A stretch of DNA of 53,294 nucleotides from the NCBI RefSeq assembly GCF_005765165.1, contig NZ_VCIW01000034.1, positions 1 to 53,294 on the forward strand, in the 5' to 3' direction. The notes beneath the pieces are model-generated. The model was given only the letters and a program-made list of their open reading frames with translations, had not been told where the DNA came from and searched no databases. Origin of the DNA: Paenibacillus antri (GTDB lineage Bacteria; Bacillota; Bacilli; Paenibacillales; YIM-B00363). A program made the position numbers and the translations under genes. This document shows, one piece after another, positions 28,143-38,700 of the stretch (position 1 is its first letter; every line of letters starts with the position of its first letter).

Positions 28143-29222
28143 TTAAATATGACGGTCGACCAGCACCTGCTCCTGGATCCGCTTCAGCCCTTCCTTGATC
28201 GTCCGCGCCCGCACCTCGCCGATGCCGTCGACCTCGTCGAGCTCCTCGATCGTCGCCATGAGCACGTGCGGCAGCTGGCCGAACTGCTCGACCAAGTTGC
28301 CGATAATGAGCGTCGGAAGACGCGGAATTTTGCTGAGCATCCGGAAGCCGCGAGGCGAGAGCGACTCTTCCATCATCGCCGTCGTGTTCGGGTAGCCGAG
28401 CATCCGCACGACGTGATGGTCTTCGAGCAGCTCGTCGTCCGTCATGCGCATGAGCCCCGCCACGGCGTCCCGAAGCTTCTCCTCGACGGGATCGCGCATG
28501 TAATCCTTCAGCAGCAGGTAGGTCTCGTCCTCCACGCCGGTCACGAGCTCCTCGAGCTGCATGGAGATGAGTCTTCCCTCGTTGCCGAGCTCGTTGATGT
28601 AGCGGTTAATCTCCGCCTTGATGCGCAGCACCATCTCGGCGCGCTGCACGACGTTCGTGACGTCGTGCAGCGTGACGATCTCCTCGAATTCGGCGGCCGA
28701 CAAGTTCGTCAGCGCTTGGTCGAGAACGGCTTTATACTTTTCCAACGTTTGGATCGCTTGGTTCGCCTTCGTCAGAATGACGCCCATGTCCTTGAGCGCA
28801 TATCGCAGCTGCCCTTGGTACAGCGTAATGACGTTCCGCCGCTGCGAAATCGAGACGACCAGCTTGCCCGTCTGCTTCGCGACGCGCTCCGCCGTCCGGT
28901 GCCGAATGCCCGTCTCCGACGATGCGATCGACGAATCCGGAATGAGCTGCGTATTCGCGAATAAAATACGTCTTAAATCCTCGCTTAATATAATAGCGCC
29001 GTCCATCTTGGCCAGCTCGTACAGATAGTTCGGCGAGAAATCGCAATTGATGGAAAATCCGCCGTCTACGAGGTCCATGACCTCCGGCGAGTAACCGCAG
29101 ACGATAAGTCCTCCGGTTTTCGCGCGGAGCACGTTCTCGAGTCCTTCCCGGAACGGCGTCCCCGGCGCGACGAGCTGCAGCAGTCCGCTCATGATTTCTG
29201 GCGTATGCTCTTCCTTGACCAT
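28143..29222 (-). CDS. disA: Diadenylate cyclase DisA, DNA integrity scanning protein
   Basis: DisA forms an octamer that makes c-di-AMP from two ATP and pauses at branched DNA, delaying sporulation. The 359-residue product has the DAC domain with [10 protein letters not shown] (DGA motif, about residues 73-82) and [10 protein letters not shown] (RHR motif, about 105-115). A helical linker and C-terminal helix-hairpin-helix DNA-binding segments ([22 protein letters not shown]) follow. The start follows CAGGAGGGT. It lies 120 bp after radA, as in B. subtilis, where the two work together. Confidence 0.97.
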   Translation of the reverse strand: MVKEEHTPEIMSGLLQLVAPGTPFREGLENVLRAKTGGLIVCGYSPEVMDLVDGGFSINCDFSPNYLYELAKMDGAIILSEDLRRILFANTQLIPDSSIASSETGIRHRTAERVAKQTGKLVVSISQRRNVITLYQGQLRYALKDMGVILTKANQAIQTLEKYKAVLDQALTNLSAAEFEEIVTLHDVTNVVQRAEMVLRIKAEINRYINELGNEGRLISMQLEELVTGVEDETYLLLKDYMRDPVEEKLRDAVAGLMRMTDDELLEDHHVVRMLGYPNTTAMMEESLSPRGFRMLSKIPRLPTLIIGNLVEQFGQLPHVLMATIEELDEVDGIGEVRARTIKEGLKRIQEQVLVDRHI

Positions 29223-29278
29223 GTGTACCCTCCTGACGATGCGGACGTTCGATCCGAAGAAACTTCTAATAACTATTG

Positions 29279-29305
29279 TATATAAAAAGGACCGAAGTTT
29301 GCACT
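29279..29305 (-). terminator. Possible terminator between radA and disA
   Basis: CGAAGT-GCAA-ACTTCG is followed by GTCC and five Ts on the minus strand. The stem is 6 bp with a tetraloop, so it is at most a partial terminator. Confidence 0.45.
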
Positions 29306-29342
29306 TCGTTTTCGTCTTTTTTCGGAAAACGTTCCCTACGCC

Positions 29343-30713
29343 CTACGGCAGCAGCAAATTCAGCGCGTCCCGCACCGTTCCGACGGGGACGACCTCGATG
29401 CCCCGAGGCGGCGTCCACTGCTTCATGCTCTTGTCCGGCACGATGACGCGCTTGAAGCCGAGCTTGAGCGCCTCGTTCACCCGCTGATCGACGCGGGAGA
29501 CGCCGCGCACCTCGCCGGTCAGGCCGATCTCCCCGAAGACGACGTCCTCCGGCCGGGTCGGCTTATCCCGGAAGCTCGACGCGAGCGCCACGGCGATGCC
29601 GAGATCGGCCGCAGGCTCGTCCAGCTTCACGCCGCCCGCGACGTTCAAGTACGCGTCCTGCGTCTGCAGATGCATGCCGACGCGCTTCTCCAGCACCGCG
29701 ATGATCAGGTTCAACCGGTTGTAATCGACCCCCGTCGCCATCCGGCGAGGGGACGGAAAGTTCGTCGACGACACGAGCGCCTGCAGCTCGACGAGCACCG
29801 GCCGCGTCCCCTCCATCGAGGCGACGACAGTCGACCCCGCGACGCCGAGCGGACGCTCGGAGAGGAACAGCTCCGAGGGGTTCTTCACCTCGGTCAAGCC
29901 GTTCTCGATCATCTCGAAAATGCCGATTTCGTTCGTCGACCCGAACCGGTTCTTCACCGCGCGCAGCATGCGGTACGTATTATGCCGCTCGCCCTCGAAG
30001 TACAGCACGGTGTCCACCATGTGCTCGAGCAGCCGCGGGCCCGCGATGGCGCCTTCCTTCGTCACGTGGCCGACGAGCAGGGTCGCGACGCCGCGCTGCT
30101 TGGCGATCCGCATGAACAGCCCGGTGCATTCCCGCACCTGGGACACGCTGCCCGGCGCCGACGCGACGCCCGGCTGATACACCGTCTGGATGGAGTCCAC
30201 GACGAGGATGTCCGGCCGCACGTCGTCGAGCGCCTCGAAGATGTGGTCCGTGTTCGTCTCGCACAACACGAACAGCGAATCGGCTTCCGCGCCGAGCCGC
30301 TCCGCGCGCATCTTGATCTGACGCGCCGACTCCTCGCCCGTCACGTACAGCACGCGCTGCCCCGCGCGCGCGAGATGATGCGACGTCTGCAGCAGCAGCG
30401 TCGACTTGCCGATGCCGGGGTCCCCGCCGACGAGGATGAGCGACCCCGGCACGAGACCGCCGCCGAGCACGCGGTTCAGCTCCCCGCTGCCCGCGTCGAT
30501 CCGGGGCTCCTGCGAGCTGACGATCTTGGTGATCGGCTGCGGCCGCTCCTTCGCGCCGGAGAGGCCCGGCACCGCGACACCGGCCGTCTTCACGACCGTC
30601 TCCGTCTCCTCGACGAACGTATTCCAAGCGTTGCAGCCGGGGCACTTCCCCAGCCACTTCGGCGATTCCGTGCCGCAGTCTTGGCAGACGAATTTCGTTT
30701 TACTTTTCCCCAT
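29343..30713 (-). CDS. radA: DNA repair protein RadA
   Basis: RadA is a RecA-like branch-migration helicase. The 456-residue product has the N-terminal zinc finger [18 protein letters not shown] (about residues 10-27), a Walker [10 protein letters not shown] (about 94-102), the RadA-specific KNRFG motif (in AVKNRFGST, about 251-259) and a C-terminal Lon-protease-like domain. It starts [10 protein letters not shown]. Upstream (30714-31045) is a divergent region facing the PhoP-box gene. In B. subtilis clpC lies immediately upstream, while here 9 kb separate the two. Confidence 0.97.
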   Translation of the reverse strand: MGKSKTKFVCQDCGTESPKWLGKCPGCNAWNTFVEETETVVKTAGVAVPGLSGAKERPQPITKIVSSQEPRIDAGSGELNRVLGGGLVPGSLILVGGDPGIGKSTLLLQTSHHLARAGQRVLYVTGEESARQIKMRAERLGAEADSLFVLCETNTDHIFEALDDVRPDILVVDSIQTVYQPGVASAPGSVSQVRECTGLFMRIAKQRGVATLLVGHVTKEGAIAGPRLLEHMVDTVLYFEGERHNTYRMLRAVKNRFGSTNEIGIFEMIENGLTEVKNPSELFLSERPLGVAGSTVVASMEGTRPVLVELQALVSSTNFPSPRRMATGVDYNRLNLIIAVLEKRVGMHLQTQDAYLNVAGGVKLDEPAADLGIAVALASSFRDKPTRPEDVVFGEIGLTGEVRGVSRVDQRVNEALKLGFKRVIVPDKSMKQWTPPRGIEVVPVGTVRDALNLLLP

Positions 30714-30951
30714 GGTCGTTTCCTTCGCTCCGCTTTCTTTCGCTATCCGGTACTATTCTCCGTCAACTGACAAAATCCTGCACCTTTAGACAGATTCCGC
30801 AAGGAAATCGGTCGAATCGATGCGGTATTTCGCCGGATTGACGACAGTTACGCCCTATTGCCGCTAGACCCATTCTCTCCGATTCCCGATCGAAGAAACA
30901 TACCCCATACGTCAGGGACCGTTCGCCCTATGTATTCAAGTTTTCTACTTT

Positions 30952-31005
30952 TTTACATGCGGTTTACATTGCCATCATGTCCGGTTAACACGAGACGATT
31001 ATGAT
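30952..31005 (+). promoter_or_regulatory. PhoP box and promoter of the LysM surface protein
   Basis: Hexamers TTTACA (30952-30957), TTTACA (30963-30968), a degenerate ATCATG (30974-30979) and TTAACA (30985-30990) are spaced exactly 11 bp apart. This is the architecture of Bacillus PhoP binding sites (TT(A/C/T)ACA repeats). A -10 TATGAT at 31000-31005 follows at the right distance, with GGAGGGG before the ATG at 31046. The remainder of the 332-bp gap holds only the radA upstream region. Confidence 0.8.
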
Positions 31006-31045
31006 GTGAGGGCATATACCTTGATGATAACGGAGGGGTCCATTC

Positions 31046-32923
31046 ATGAAAAAGCCGATCCAACGATGGACGACCGGCGCGATCGCCGCCGTCGTCGCAG
31101 CAAGCGGATGGTCCGGCGCGGCATTCGGCGCCTCGGCGGGCGCCGAAGCGAAGCCGTTCCTGTCCGTCCCCGCCGCCTCGGAGCTGAAGGTGCACTACCT
31201 CGGCCGGTACGTCAGCGGCGCCGGACTGGACGAAGCCGGCGCGGAGATCGTCGCGTACGATCCTGCGACGCAGCGCGGCTTCGCGGTGAACGGCGCCGAG
31301 GAAGCGCTCGACATCTTCGATCTGGCCCCGCTGCGCGATCGGTCGACGGTCGTCGAAGCGCTGCCGCTCGTCAAGCGTCTCCCCGTCGAGACGCTTACCG
31401 CCGGGCGGGTGCAAGCCGGCGACATTACGAGCGTCGCGCTTCATCCGAAGGGCGGCGTCCTCGCCGTCGCCGTGCCGAACGATCCGAAGCAGGAGAACGG
31501 GCACGTCGTATTCGTCGATACGAACGGCGCCCTGCTCGGCTTCGTCGAGGTCGGCGCGCTGCCGGACATGCTGACGTTCACCCCGGACGGCGGCTACGTG
31601 CTCGTCGCGAACGAAGGCGAGCCGAGCGACGACTACAGCGTCGATCCGGAAGGCAGCGTCTCGATCATCGACGTGCGCGGCGGCGTGGAAGGGCTGACGG
31701 CCGAGCATGTCCGGACCGCCCGGTTCACGGACGATATCGTCGCCGGCGACGTCCGCAAGGCGAAAGCCGACGTGCCGTACGCGCAAGATTTGGAGCCGGA
31801 GTACATCGCGGTCGCCGAGGACGGCAAGAGCGCCTTCGTCGCGCTGCAGGAAGCGAACGCGATCGGCATTCTCAACATCGCCTCCGCTTCGTTCACGGCC
31901 GTCCGCAGCCTCGGGTACAAGCCTTACGCCGAGGACGGCGGCTTGGACGCGTCCGACAAGGACGACGACGCTTCGATCCGGCCTTGGCCGGTGCTCGGGA
32001 TGTACATGCCCGACGGCATGGACGTATTCTCGAGCGGCGGGAAGCAGTACGTCCTGACGGCGAACGAAGGCGACTCCCGCGATTACGAAGGATACTCGGA
32101 AGAGACGCGCGTCGAAGACTTGGTCGAGCGATACGCCTTCGCCTCGGACGCCTTCGGCGAAGAGGCGCTCGGCCGATTGAAGACGACGATCGCCGCCCCG
32201 ACGAACGCGGAAGGCAAATACGACGCGATCTATAGCTTCGGCGCTCGCTCCTATACGATCTGGGAAGCGTCCGCGGACGGCCGGGTCGCGCGCGTCTACG
32301 ACAGCGGCAGCCGGCTCGAACGGTTGACGATGGAAGCCGCCGAGACGGCGGCGAAGACGAAGTCCGCGTCGTGGGGCGCGATGTATAACGCGGACAATAC
32401 GGAGAACGCGTTCGACGATCGAAGCGACGACAAGGGGCCGGAGCCGGAAGCGGTCGCGACGGGCGTCGTCGACGGCGAACGGTACGCCTTCGTCGGACTC
32501 GAGCGGACCGGGGGCATCTACTGGCAGAACGTCACGAATCCCGAGAAGCCCGGCGCGGACGGCTACTTCACGACGCGCGACTTCGGCTCGGAGGAGCCGC
32601 GGGGCGACCTGGCGCCGGAAGGGATGGCGTTCGTTCCCGCCGAAGACAGCCCGAACGGGATGCCGCTGCTGCTCGTCGCGCACGAGGTTTCCGGCACCGT
32701 AGCGGTATACGGCTTCGAGACGGCCTCGGCCGCCGAAGCGAACGGGACCGCCGACGCGACGGCACCCGCGTCGACTTCCGGCGTCTACGTCGTGAAGCCC
32801 GGCGACACGCTGACGGGCATCGCCGCGAACTACGGCTTGACGTGGCGGCAGCTGCAAGCGATCAACCGGTTCCGCGATCCGAACCTAATCTACCCCGGGC
32901 AATCCGTGAAGCTCCCGCGGTAA
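31046..32923 (+). CDS. Secreted choice-of-anchor-I family protein with C-terminal LysM
   Basis: The 625-residue product begins with a signal peptide (MKKPIQRWTTGAIAAVVAASG, cleavage near AFGA-SAG). A large beta-propeller-like choice-of-anchor-I domain follows (about residues 45-560) with VLVANEGEPSDDY, VLTANEGDSRDYEGY and DLAPEGMAFV motifs. A LysM motif at about residues 580-625 (YVVKPGDTLTGIAANYGLTW) would bind peptidoglycan and fix it to the wall. The family is often mislabelled alkaline phosphatase, and its activity is not known to me. The PhoP box upstream suggests expression under phosphate limitation. It shares a bidirectional terminator with the next gene. Confidence 0.85.
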   Translation: MKKPIQRWTTGAIAAVVAASGWSGAAFGASAGAEAKPFLSVPAASELKVHYLGRYVSGAGLDEAGAEIVAYDPATQRGFAVNGAEEALDIFDLAPLRDRSTVVEALPLVKRLPVETLTAGRVQAGDITSVALHPKGGVLAVAVPNDPKQENGHVVFVDTNGALLGFVEVGALPDMLTFTPDGGYVLVANEGEPSDDYSVDPEGSVSIIDVRGGVEGLTAEHVRTARFTDDIVAGDVRKAKADVPYAQDLEPEYIAVAEDGKSAFVALQEANAIGILNIASASFTAVRSLGYKPYAEDGGLDASDKDDDASIRPWPVLGMYMPDGMDVFSSGGKQYVLTANEGDSRDYEGYSEETRVEDLVERYAFASDAFGEEALGRLKTTIAAPTNAEGKYDAIYSFGARSYTIWEASADGRVARVYDSGSRLERLTMEAAETAAKTKSASWGAMYNADNTENAFDDRSDDKGPEPEAVATGVVDGERYAFVGLERTGGIYWQNVTNPEKPGADGYFTTRDFGSEEPRGDLAPEGMAFVPAEDSPNGMPLLLVAHEVSGTVAVYGFETASAAEANGTADATAPASTSGVYVVKPGDTLTGIAANYGLTWRQLQAINRFRDPNLIYPGQSVKLPR

Positions 32924-32945
32924 TCGATCCGCCTCTTAACAACGC

Positions 32946-32982
32946 GCGAAGCGCCCCTCCGATCCCGGAGAGGGCGCTTCGC
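32946..32982. terminator. Bidirectional hairpin terminator
   Basis: GCGAAGCGCCC and GGGCGCTTCGC form an 11-bp perfect stem between two convergent genes, followed on the plus strand by ATTATTTAT. It ends the LysM protein transcript and lies next to the stop of the minus-strand gene at 32984. Confidence 0.85.
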
Positions 32983-32983
32983 A

Positions 32984-33460
32984 TTATTTATAGCGGCTTA
33001 ACTTCGGGGCGGCGGTCAGCTCCTTCTTCACCTTCCGCCACCAAAGCAGCTGCGTCTCCATGTCTCCGATCAACTCGGAGACGTCTTGCAGCAAGCGGGC
33101 GCGGCGTTCGATCGGCACATGCCGCACGTCTTCGACGATCCGCTCCGAGAAATGGGCCTCCTTCGGAAATTTCCGGCGGAGCCGGGCGAACCGCTCCTCC
33201 ACCGAGCATTCCCAGATCGGCTTCCGCGATCCGTCGCCGTCGGGCCGCCGCACGGATTCGAACGTCCACAGCTTAAGCGCGGCTTCCTCCGACGTCGATG
33301 CGCAGGACAGCAGCTCGCCGTCCGCATACGCCGACCATAGCCCCGATCGCTCCGACCGCACGACTTGGCCGATGCAGCGTTTCTTTCCTTTCGAATTCGC
33401 ATACACATAATACCGTTCGCCGTCGGCCGTGCGACCGGCCCGGTCCAGCTCGAATTCCAT
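32984..33460 (-). CDS. Hypothetical protein
   Basis: I do not recognise this 158-residue protein. It has a beta-rich N-terminal half (GERYYVYANSKGKKRCIGQVVRSE) and a charged helical C-terminal half (VEERFARLRRKF, ARLLQDVSELIGDMETQLLWWRKVKKEL). No signal peptide or membrane helix is visible, so it is probably cytoplasmic. The start ATG has GGAGCGAGGGAT upstream. Codon use resembles the neighbours. It lies 68 bp downstream of the penicillin-binding protein gene, and a long hairpin covers the region just before its ribosome-binding site. Confidence 0.75.
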   Translation of the reverse strand: MEFELDRAGRTADGERYYVYANSKGKKRCIGQVVRSERSGLWSAYADGELLSCASTSEEAALKLWTFESVRRPDGDGSRKPIWECSVEERFARLRRKFPKEAHFSERIVEDVRHVPIERRARLLQDVSELIGDMETQLLWWRKVKKELTAAPKLSRYK

Positions 33461-33469
33461 CGTATCCCT

Positions 33470-33512
33470 CGCTCCGCCTTGGAATGTATTCTCATTATTT
33501 CCAGGCGGAGCG
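33470..33512 (-). other. Stem-loop before the hypothetical gene
   Basis: CGCTCCGCCTGGAA and TTCCAAGGCGGAGCG on the minus strand form a 14-bp stem with one bulge around a 14-nt loop. The 3' arm ends at the GCGGAGCGAGGGAT ribosome-binding region of the gene at 33460. There is no T run, so it may stabilise the upstream transcript or limit translation of the downstream gene. Confidence 0.7.
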
Positions 33513-33528
33513 TTTCCATGCTTAGCGA

Positions 33529-35613
33529 TTAGTCTCTCTCTTTCCCCTTGCCTTTGTCCTTCCCCTTCCGCTCTTCTTCCTTCTCATCATCGTCGTCGTC
33601 ATCATCGTCGTCATCCCGCTCGTCTTCGCGATCCTCGTCGTCCCGGTCGTCCTTCCGTCCCTTTCCTTTCCCTTTGTCTTTCTTGTCCTTCTTGTTCTTC
33701 GATTCTTCCTCTTTCTTCCCGTCCCGGTCCCAATCCGCCCGGAAGCCCGGCGGCGGCACGAAGTCCGCCGGCGCCGTCTCCGCGAGCGCCCGCGTCGCCA
33801 CTTCCCGGAAGACGGCGGCCGCCGCGGCGCTGCTCGTCTTCATGTAGTGCTCCCGGTCGGTCTTGTCGTACCCGATCCATACCGCCCCCGTCAGCGCAGG
33901 CGTATATCCCGCGAACCACAAGTCTTTCGCCCCGCCGTCGATGCCGGCGAACTCCTCCGTCTCGGGCAGCTCCGTCGTGCCCGTCTTGCCGGCCGTCGCC
34001 CAGCCCGGGACGGCGCCCTGCTTGCCGGTCCCTTCCTCCACGGCATGCCGCAGCAGCAGCGTCATCGTATACGCCGCGTTCGGATCCATCGCCTGCACCG
34101 GCTCCGCGTCCGCTTGACCGACGACGGCGCCGTCGTGCGAGACGATCTCGCGGATCGTGTGCGCCTCGTGCATCGCCCCGCCGTTCGCGAACGCGGAGAA
34201 CGCCTGCGCCATCTGCAGCGGCGATACCCCTTCCGACAAGCCGCCGAGCGCGAGTCCTAGATTGCGGTCCGCGTCGCCGAGCGGAATGCCGAGCCGAGCC
34301 GCAAACTCCAGCCCCTTGTCGATGCCGAGCTGCTGCAGCAGCCACACCGGCGGTACGTTCCACGACTGCCGGATCGCCTCCGCCATCGTCACGTCGCCGT
34401 GGTAGCGGCCGTCCCAGTTGCGCGGGCGGTAGCCGTTCGCGTCGAACGGTCCGTCGTACAGCTCGGAGTACGGCGTATACCCCGCCTCCAATGCGGGGCC
34501 GTACACCGCGATCGGCTTGAACGCGGAGCCCGGCTGCCGCTTCAGCTGCGTCGCCCGGTTGAACGCCCGGTACGGCCCGCTCTCCCGCGAGCCGATCAAT
34601 GCGCGGATGCCGCCCGTCGTCTGGTCCAGGAACACGGCGCCGCTCTCCACCGTTTGCCCGTTCTCGGACGGCGGAAACATCGCCGGATCGGCATACACCG
34701 CGGCGGCGGCCTCCTGCATTCGACGATCCATCTCGGTCCGGATCGTGAACCCGCCCGCCATCAGCTGTCTCTCCGTAATGCCGTGCTTCTCCTCGGCCTC
34801 CGCGACGACCGCATCGATATACGACGCGAACGACGCCCGGCGCGCCTCGTCGGCCGCGCCGTCGTGAAGCGCCAGAGGCGTCGCGACGGCCGCCTCATAC
34901 TCCGCTTCGGTAATCAACTTTTGCTCGGCCATAAGCGAAAGCGCCAGATTCCGCCGTTCCGCCGCCCCTTCCGGGTTGTCGACCGGCGAATACCGGCTCG
35001 GCGCCTTCGGCAAGCCCGCGAGCAGCGCCGCCTCAGGCAGCGTCAGCTCCGAGACGTCCTTCCCGAAATACGTCCGGCTGGCCGCTTGGACGCCGTACGC
35101 GCCCTCCCCGAAATAAATCGAGTTCAAATACCGCTCGAGCACTTCTTCCTTGTCGTACGTCATCTCGATCTTGAGCGCGTACGCGGCCTCCTTCAGCTTG
35201 CGCTCGATGCTCTTGTCCGGCGTCAGGAACGCCCGCTTCGCGAGCTGCTGCGTAATCGTGCTCGCGCCTTCCACGTATTCCCCCGCTTGCAAATCCTTAT
35301 ATAACGCTCTCGCGATCGAAGCGATATCGACGCCGGGGTGGTCGTAATACCGCCGGTCCTCGACCGCGATGATCGCTTCCAGCAATACCTCGGGCATCCG
35401 ATCGATCGAGACCGGCTCGAACTTGCGCACCGACAGCTTGAATATCTCCTCGCCGTCGCGATCCAGTACGACCGTCGGCGACGGGAGCGGCTCGCCGAGC
35501 TCGTCGACGTCGAGCGACGTTACGTACGACGCCGCCGTCAGGAACAACAGCGCGGCGCCCGACAACGACGCGAGCAGTCCCCAGGCCGCGATTCGTTTCC
35601 ATTTCCGTTTCAT
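33529..35613 (-). CDS. Class A penicillin-binding protein (PBP1A-like) with charged tail
   Basis: This is a bifunctional cell-wall synthase. A short cytoplasmic segment and transmembrane helix (about residues 9-32) precede the glycosyltransferase domain, with AVEDRRYYDHPGVD and GASTITQQLAKRAF. The transpeptidase domain has the three motifs SAFK (in RQPGSAFKPI), SWN and KTGT (AGKTGTTE). The C-terminal 70 residues are a Lys/Arg/Asp/Glu polyampholyte with a run of about ten Asp. The start at 35613 (MKRKWKRIAAWG) has AGAGG upstream; a 13-codon-longer form from 35652 lacks a ribosome-binding site. Confidence 0.93.
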   Translation of the reverse strand: MKRKWKRIAAWGLLASLSGAALLFLTAASYVTSLDVDELGEPLPSPTVVLDRDGEEIFKLSVRKFEPVSIDRMPEVLLEAIIAVEDRRYYDHPGVDIASIARALYKDLQAGEYVEGASTITQQLAKRAFLTPDKSIERKLKEAAYALKIEMTYDKEEVLERYLNSIYFGEGAYGVQAASRTYFGKDVSELTLPEAALLAGLPKAPSRYSPVDNPEGAAERRNLALSLMAEQKLITEAEYEAAVATPLALHDGAADEARRASFASYIDAVVAEAEEKHGITERQLMAGGFTIRTEMDRRMQEAAAAVYADPAMFPPSENGQTVESGAVFLDQTTGGIRALIGSRESGPYRAFNRATQLKRQPGSAFKPIAVYGPALEAGYTPYSELYDGPFDANGYRPRNWDGRYHGDVTMAEAIRQSWNVPPVWLLQQLGIDKGLEFAARLGIPLGDADRNLGLALGGLSEGVSPLQMAQAFSAFANGGAMHEAHTIREIVSHDGAVVGQADAEPVQAMDPNAAYTMTLLLRHAVEEGTGKQGAVPGWATAGKTGTTELPETEEFAGIDGGAKDLWFAGYTPALTGAVWIGYDKTDREHYMKTSSAAAAAVFREVATRALAETAPADFVPPPGFRADWDRDGKKEEESKNKKDKKDKGKGKGRKDDRDDEDREDERDDDDDDDDDDEKEEERKGKDKGKGKERD

Positions 35614-35696
35614 GTATGGCAGCAACCTCTCGACCCGTTTTTCGGATAACATTCGAAAGGGAGTTCGAATTTCGGGGCGTACGGCGTCGCAATGAA

Positions 35697-35735
35697 GAAA
35701 CCCCGAACGCCGGAATCGTTCCGAGGTTCGGGGCT
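35697..35735 (-). terminator. Intrinsic terminator after the SLH protein gene
   Basis: CCCCGAAC (35726-35733) and GTTCGGGG (35701-35708) form an 8-bp stem, with an inner CGGAA/TTCCG extension, followed by TTTCTTC on the minus strand. Confidence 0.75.
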
Positions 35736-35739
35736 TCGA

Positions 35740-38700
35740 TTATTTCATGCGCAGCGCATTGTCCAGCATATAGTGCAGATTGCCGTGCGCGTCGTAGAAC
35801 AGATGCGTCGCCTTGGCTAACGACAACGTCTCCAGCTTCTCGAATGTCGTCAGGTCGTAGATGCCCGTCTTCCCGGCCGCGCGGTCGCCGTTCGGGCTGA
35901 CGGCATAGATCGGCTCCGGGAACTCATGGATCACTTGCGATAAGTCGGCACTGGAAAATACTTTGTCCTTGGCGATCACCAAGCTCTCGTCTTTCGCGAG
36001 GAGCACCGGGGCATCGAGCGGATCCCGATCCATATTCGGGTAACCTAACGACGAGGCGTCCGTCTTCGCGAGCGACGTTCCGTTCACCGAAACCTCGTAT
36101 ACGTCGGATCCCGCGTAACCCGCGCCCCAACCGTACTGATGCCAATAGTAGAACTTGCTCTCCCCGCTTGCGAAGGCGATGCCGCCCACGCTCTTCATCG
36201 ACGGCGCGTACGCGACCGGCGCGAACGTCGCCGCATCGAACAGTAGCAGCGTCGGGTCCCATTGACCCGTAACGACGAACAGCTTGCCGGCGTAGTCGTA
36301 CACGTGGCGGTGGGCATTCTCTTCGTCGCCGGCCGCGGAGACTGCGTTCAGATGTCGTACGATCGAGTAATCGGGTAAGCTCACTTCCGTTACCAGTTGG
36401 CGTTCCGCGTCGTTGACGATATACAGCTTCGTCCGGTCTTCCGAGAGATCGATGCCAGACGGCCGGTAAGGAAGCTTCAAGGTATGGACGATGGCTCGGC
36501 TCTCCAAGTCTACCGTATACAAGTTCCAGAACGCCTTGTCGACGGCATACAAAAGATTCGAGGCGACATCGACGGCGATGTCGGCGATGATGCCGTCGAA
36601 CGCGACACCCTGACTCGCGACGGGCGGCAGCGTCTCGACGGCGTCCTTTTCCACGATTTCAATTATAGATTTCCCGTTCAGGGCGGAGACGACCGCCAGC
36701 TTATCCGTTCCGTTCGCGAGCCGCGCCGTCGTTCCATCCGTATGATATTGGCCGGTTTGCTCGAAGCTGCCATAATCGTATACGCCGATCAGCTTGTCTT
36801 TCGCCGTGTAGAAAGAACCGTCTGCCAGCTGGAACGCGATATCCGCGAAGCCCCGGTTCAGCGCGTACACGTACCGCATGTCGTCATACTTGCTGTCCGT
36901 CGTACGGAATACGGTGCCCGCGCCGTTAAAGGCGTATCGCCCGTCCGGGGACAATTCGAAATTCGTGCTCATCGCATAATTCCCGTGGTACGGGGAGTCG
37001 TACCCGTCCGCGTCCGCGAACGCCCCGTTCGCTACGGGGAAGGCGGTCAGATCCCGGGGGGACGTATCCGTCGTGACCGCGTAAAGTTTATTTAGCGTCG
37101 GATGCATATGGATAAAGCTCTGCTGTCGGATGCCGGTCGTTGCGATTTCCGTCATGGTCGCCCTTGCATAGGACTTGATATCCGTCCACTGCGAAGAGCC
37201 CGACGACACGTAGAAGGTTCCGCTGCGATCGACCGCGATGTCGTACGGATCGATAGCGACGTCCGCCAACGCTTTCGTCTCGAGCGTCGACGCGTCCAAG
37301 ACGGCGATCGCGCCCGATTGATCCTCCCTGTACGACGAATGCTCGCCTTTCAAAAGCCCGACGTACAACTCCCCGTCGGCGTAAGCGATGCTCTCGGGCG
37401 GCAACGGGAGGGCGACCGTAACGATTTCTTCCGTGTCGTAGTTTACGGCGTGCAGCGCTTGTCCTGCCTTATCCGTCATGAAGAGAATCGGTTCGGTCGG
37501 ATGCTCGATCAGATCCGTCGGCGTAAAGTCCAACGGAATGTGTTTATTGTAATAGGTCGTCGCCCATGCGGCCGCGCTGAACGCCGATTCCGTCATCGCC
37601 GCCCCTGCAGTTACCTTATAGTATCTTGTGCTGTGCGGAGCGTTCGTCGGATCGACGACGAGCGGTTCGTCCATCCGCTCGATTCGCGTCTTATTCCCGG
37701 TTTCGTCGAGGAACGGCCGGTATTCTCCGTCCTGCGAATCGCTGTAGTACACGTAGTAATATTCCGCGTGTTCCACGGCGTCCCACAGCAATCCCAACTC
37801 GGTGTTGGAAATCGCGAATGCCGCGACGTTCTCCGGCGCGTTCAACCGAATGCGTTCGCTGAACCGCTCGAACTTCCATAGCCCCGTCGCTTGGTCCCAC
37901 ACCGCCTCGAATACGATCGTATCCCCATAGAACAGCTTCATCGCGTCGCCGTCCCGCAGCGGTACCGCCCCATCCGCCGGATGACGGTCCAAGGTTGCGA
38001 CATATCCGTCGTTGATCGCGTAACCGACGGCTTCGGTTCCTCCGTAATAAACGGCCGCGTACACCGATCCGGACACGGTGATCGAGGACAGGAACACGCT
38101 AGGATGAGCTTCGCTCGAGCCCTCGCGCGTCGCCGTGTAGACGCCGCCGTCCAGCGGAACGCTCGCTTGGACCGCGAAGATGCCGTAAGTCGCTCCCGCC
38201 GCCGTATACACGGCCTCGTAGACGGAGTCCGATACGCTGTTCTTCAACGTCCATCGATGCTGGGTCGCGTCGCCCGGGATGTCGTATGCCGCAACCAGCT
38301 TGTCGCCCGTTACGAAGACGGCTTGCGCCGTAGGCGCCGGAGCCTCGGGCTCGCCCGACCCCGGTTCGCTCGGCACGGTCGGCACGGTCGGCACGGTCGG
38401 TACGTTCGGCACGGTCGGCACGGTCGGCGCCGTCGGCGACGACCCCTCCGGAGCGCTTACAGGATCGTCCGGCTCCGTACCAACGCCGCCGCTCGCCCCT
38501 TCTCCGCCGATGATAATCTCGGTCACCCCTTCGGACAGTTCGTATCGGACTACGGTCTGCTCGAAGCTGACGCCCTCGATGTGAACGGCCGCGAAGAGAA
38601 TCTTGCCTTCCCCCGTTACCGCGATCGCCGCGTGCACGACGATCTCTTCGACCACGGAGCCTTCCGCAATGTCGATTTTGGCGGCGGAGACGACGGTAAC

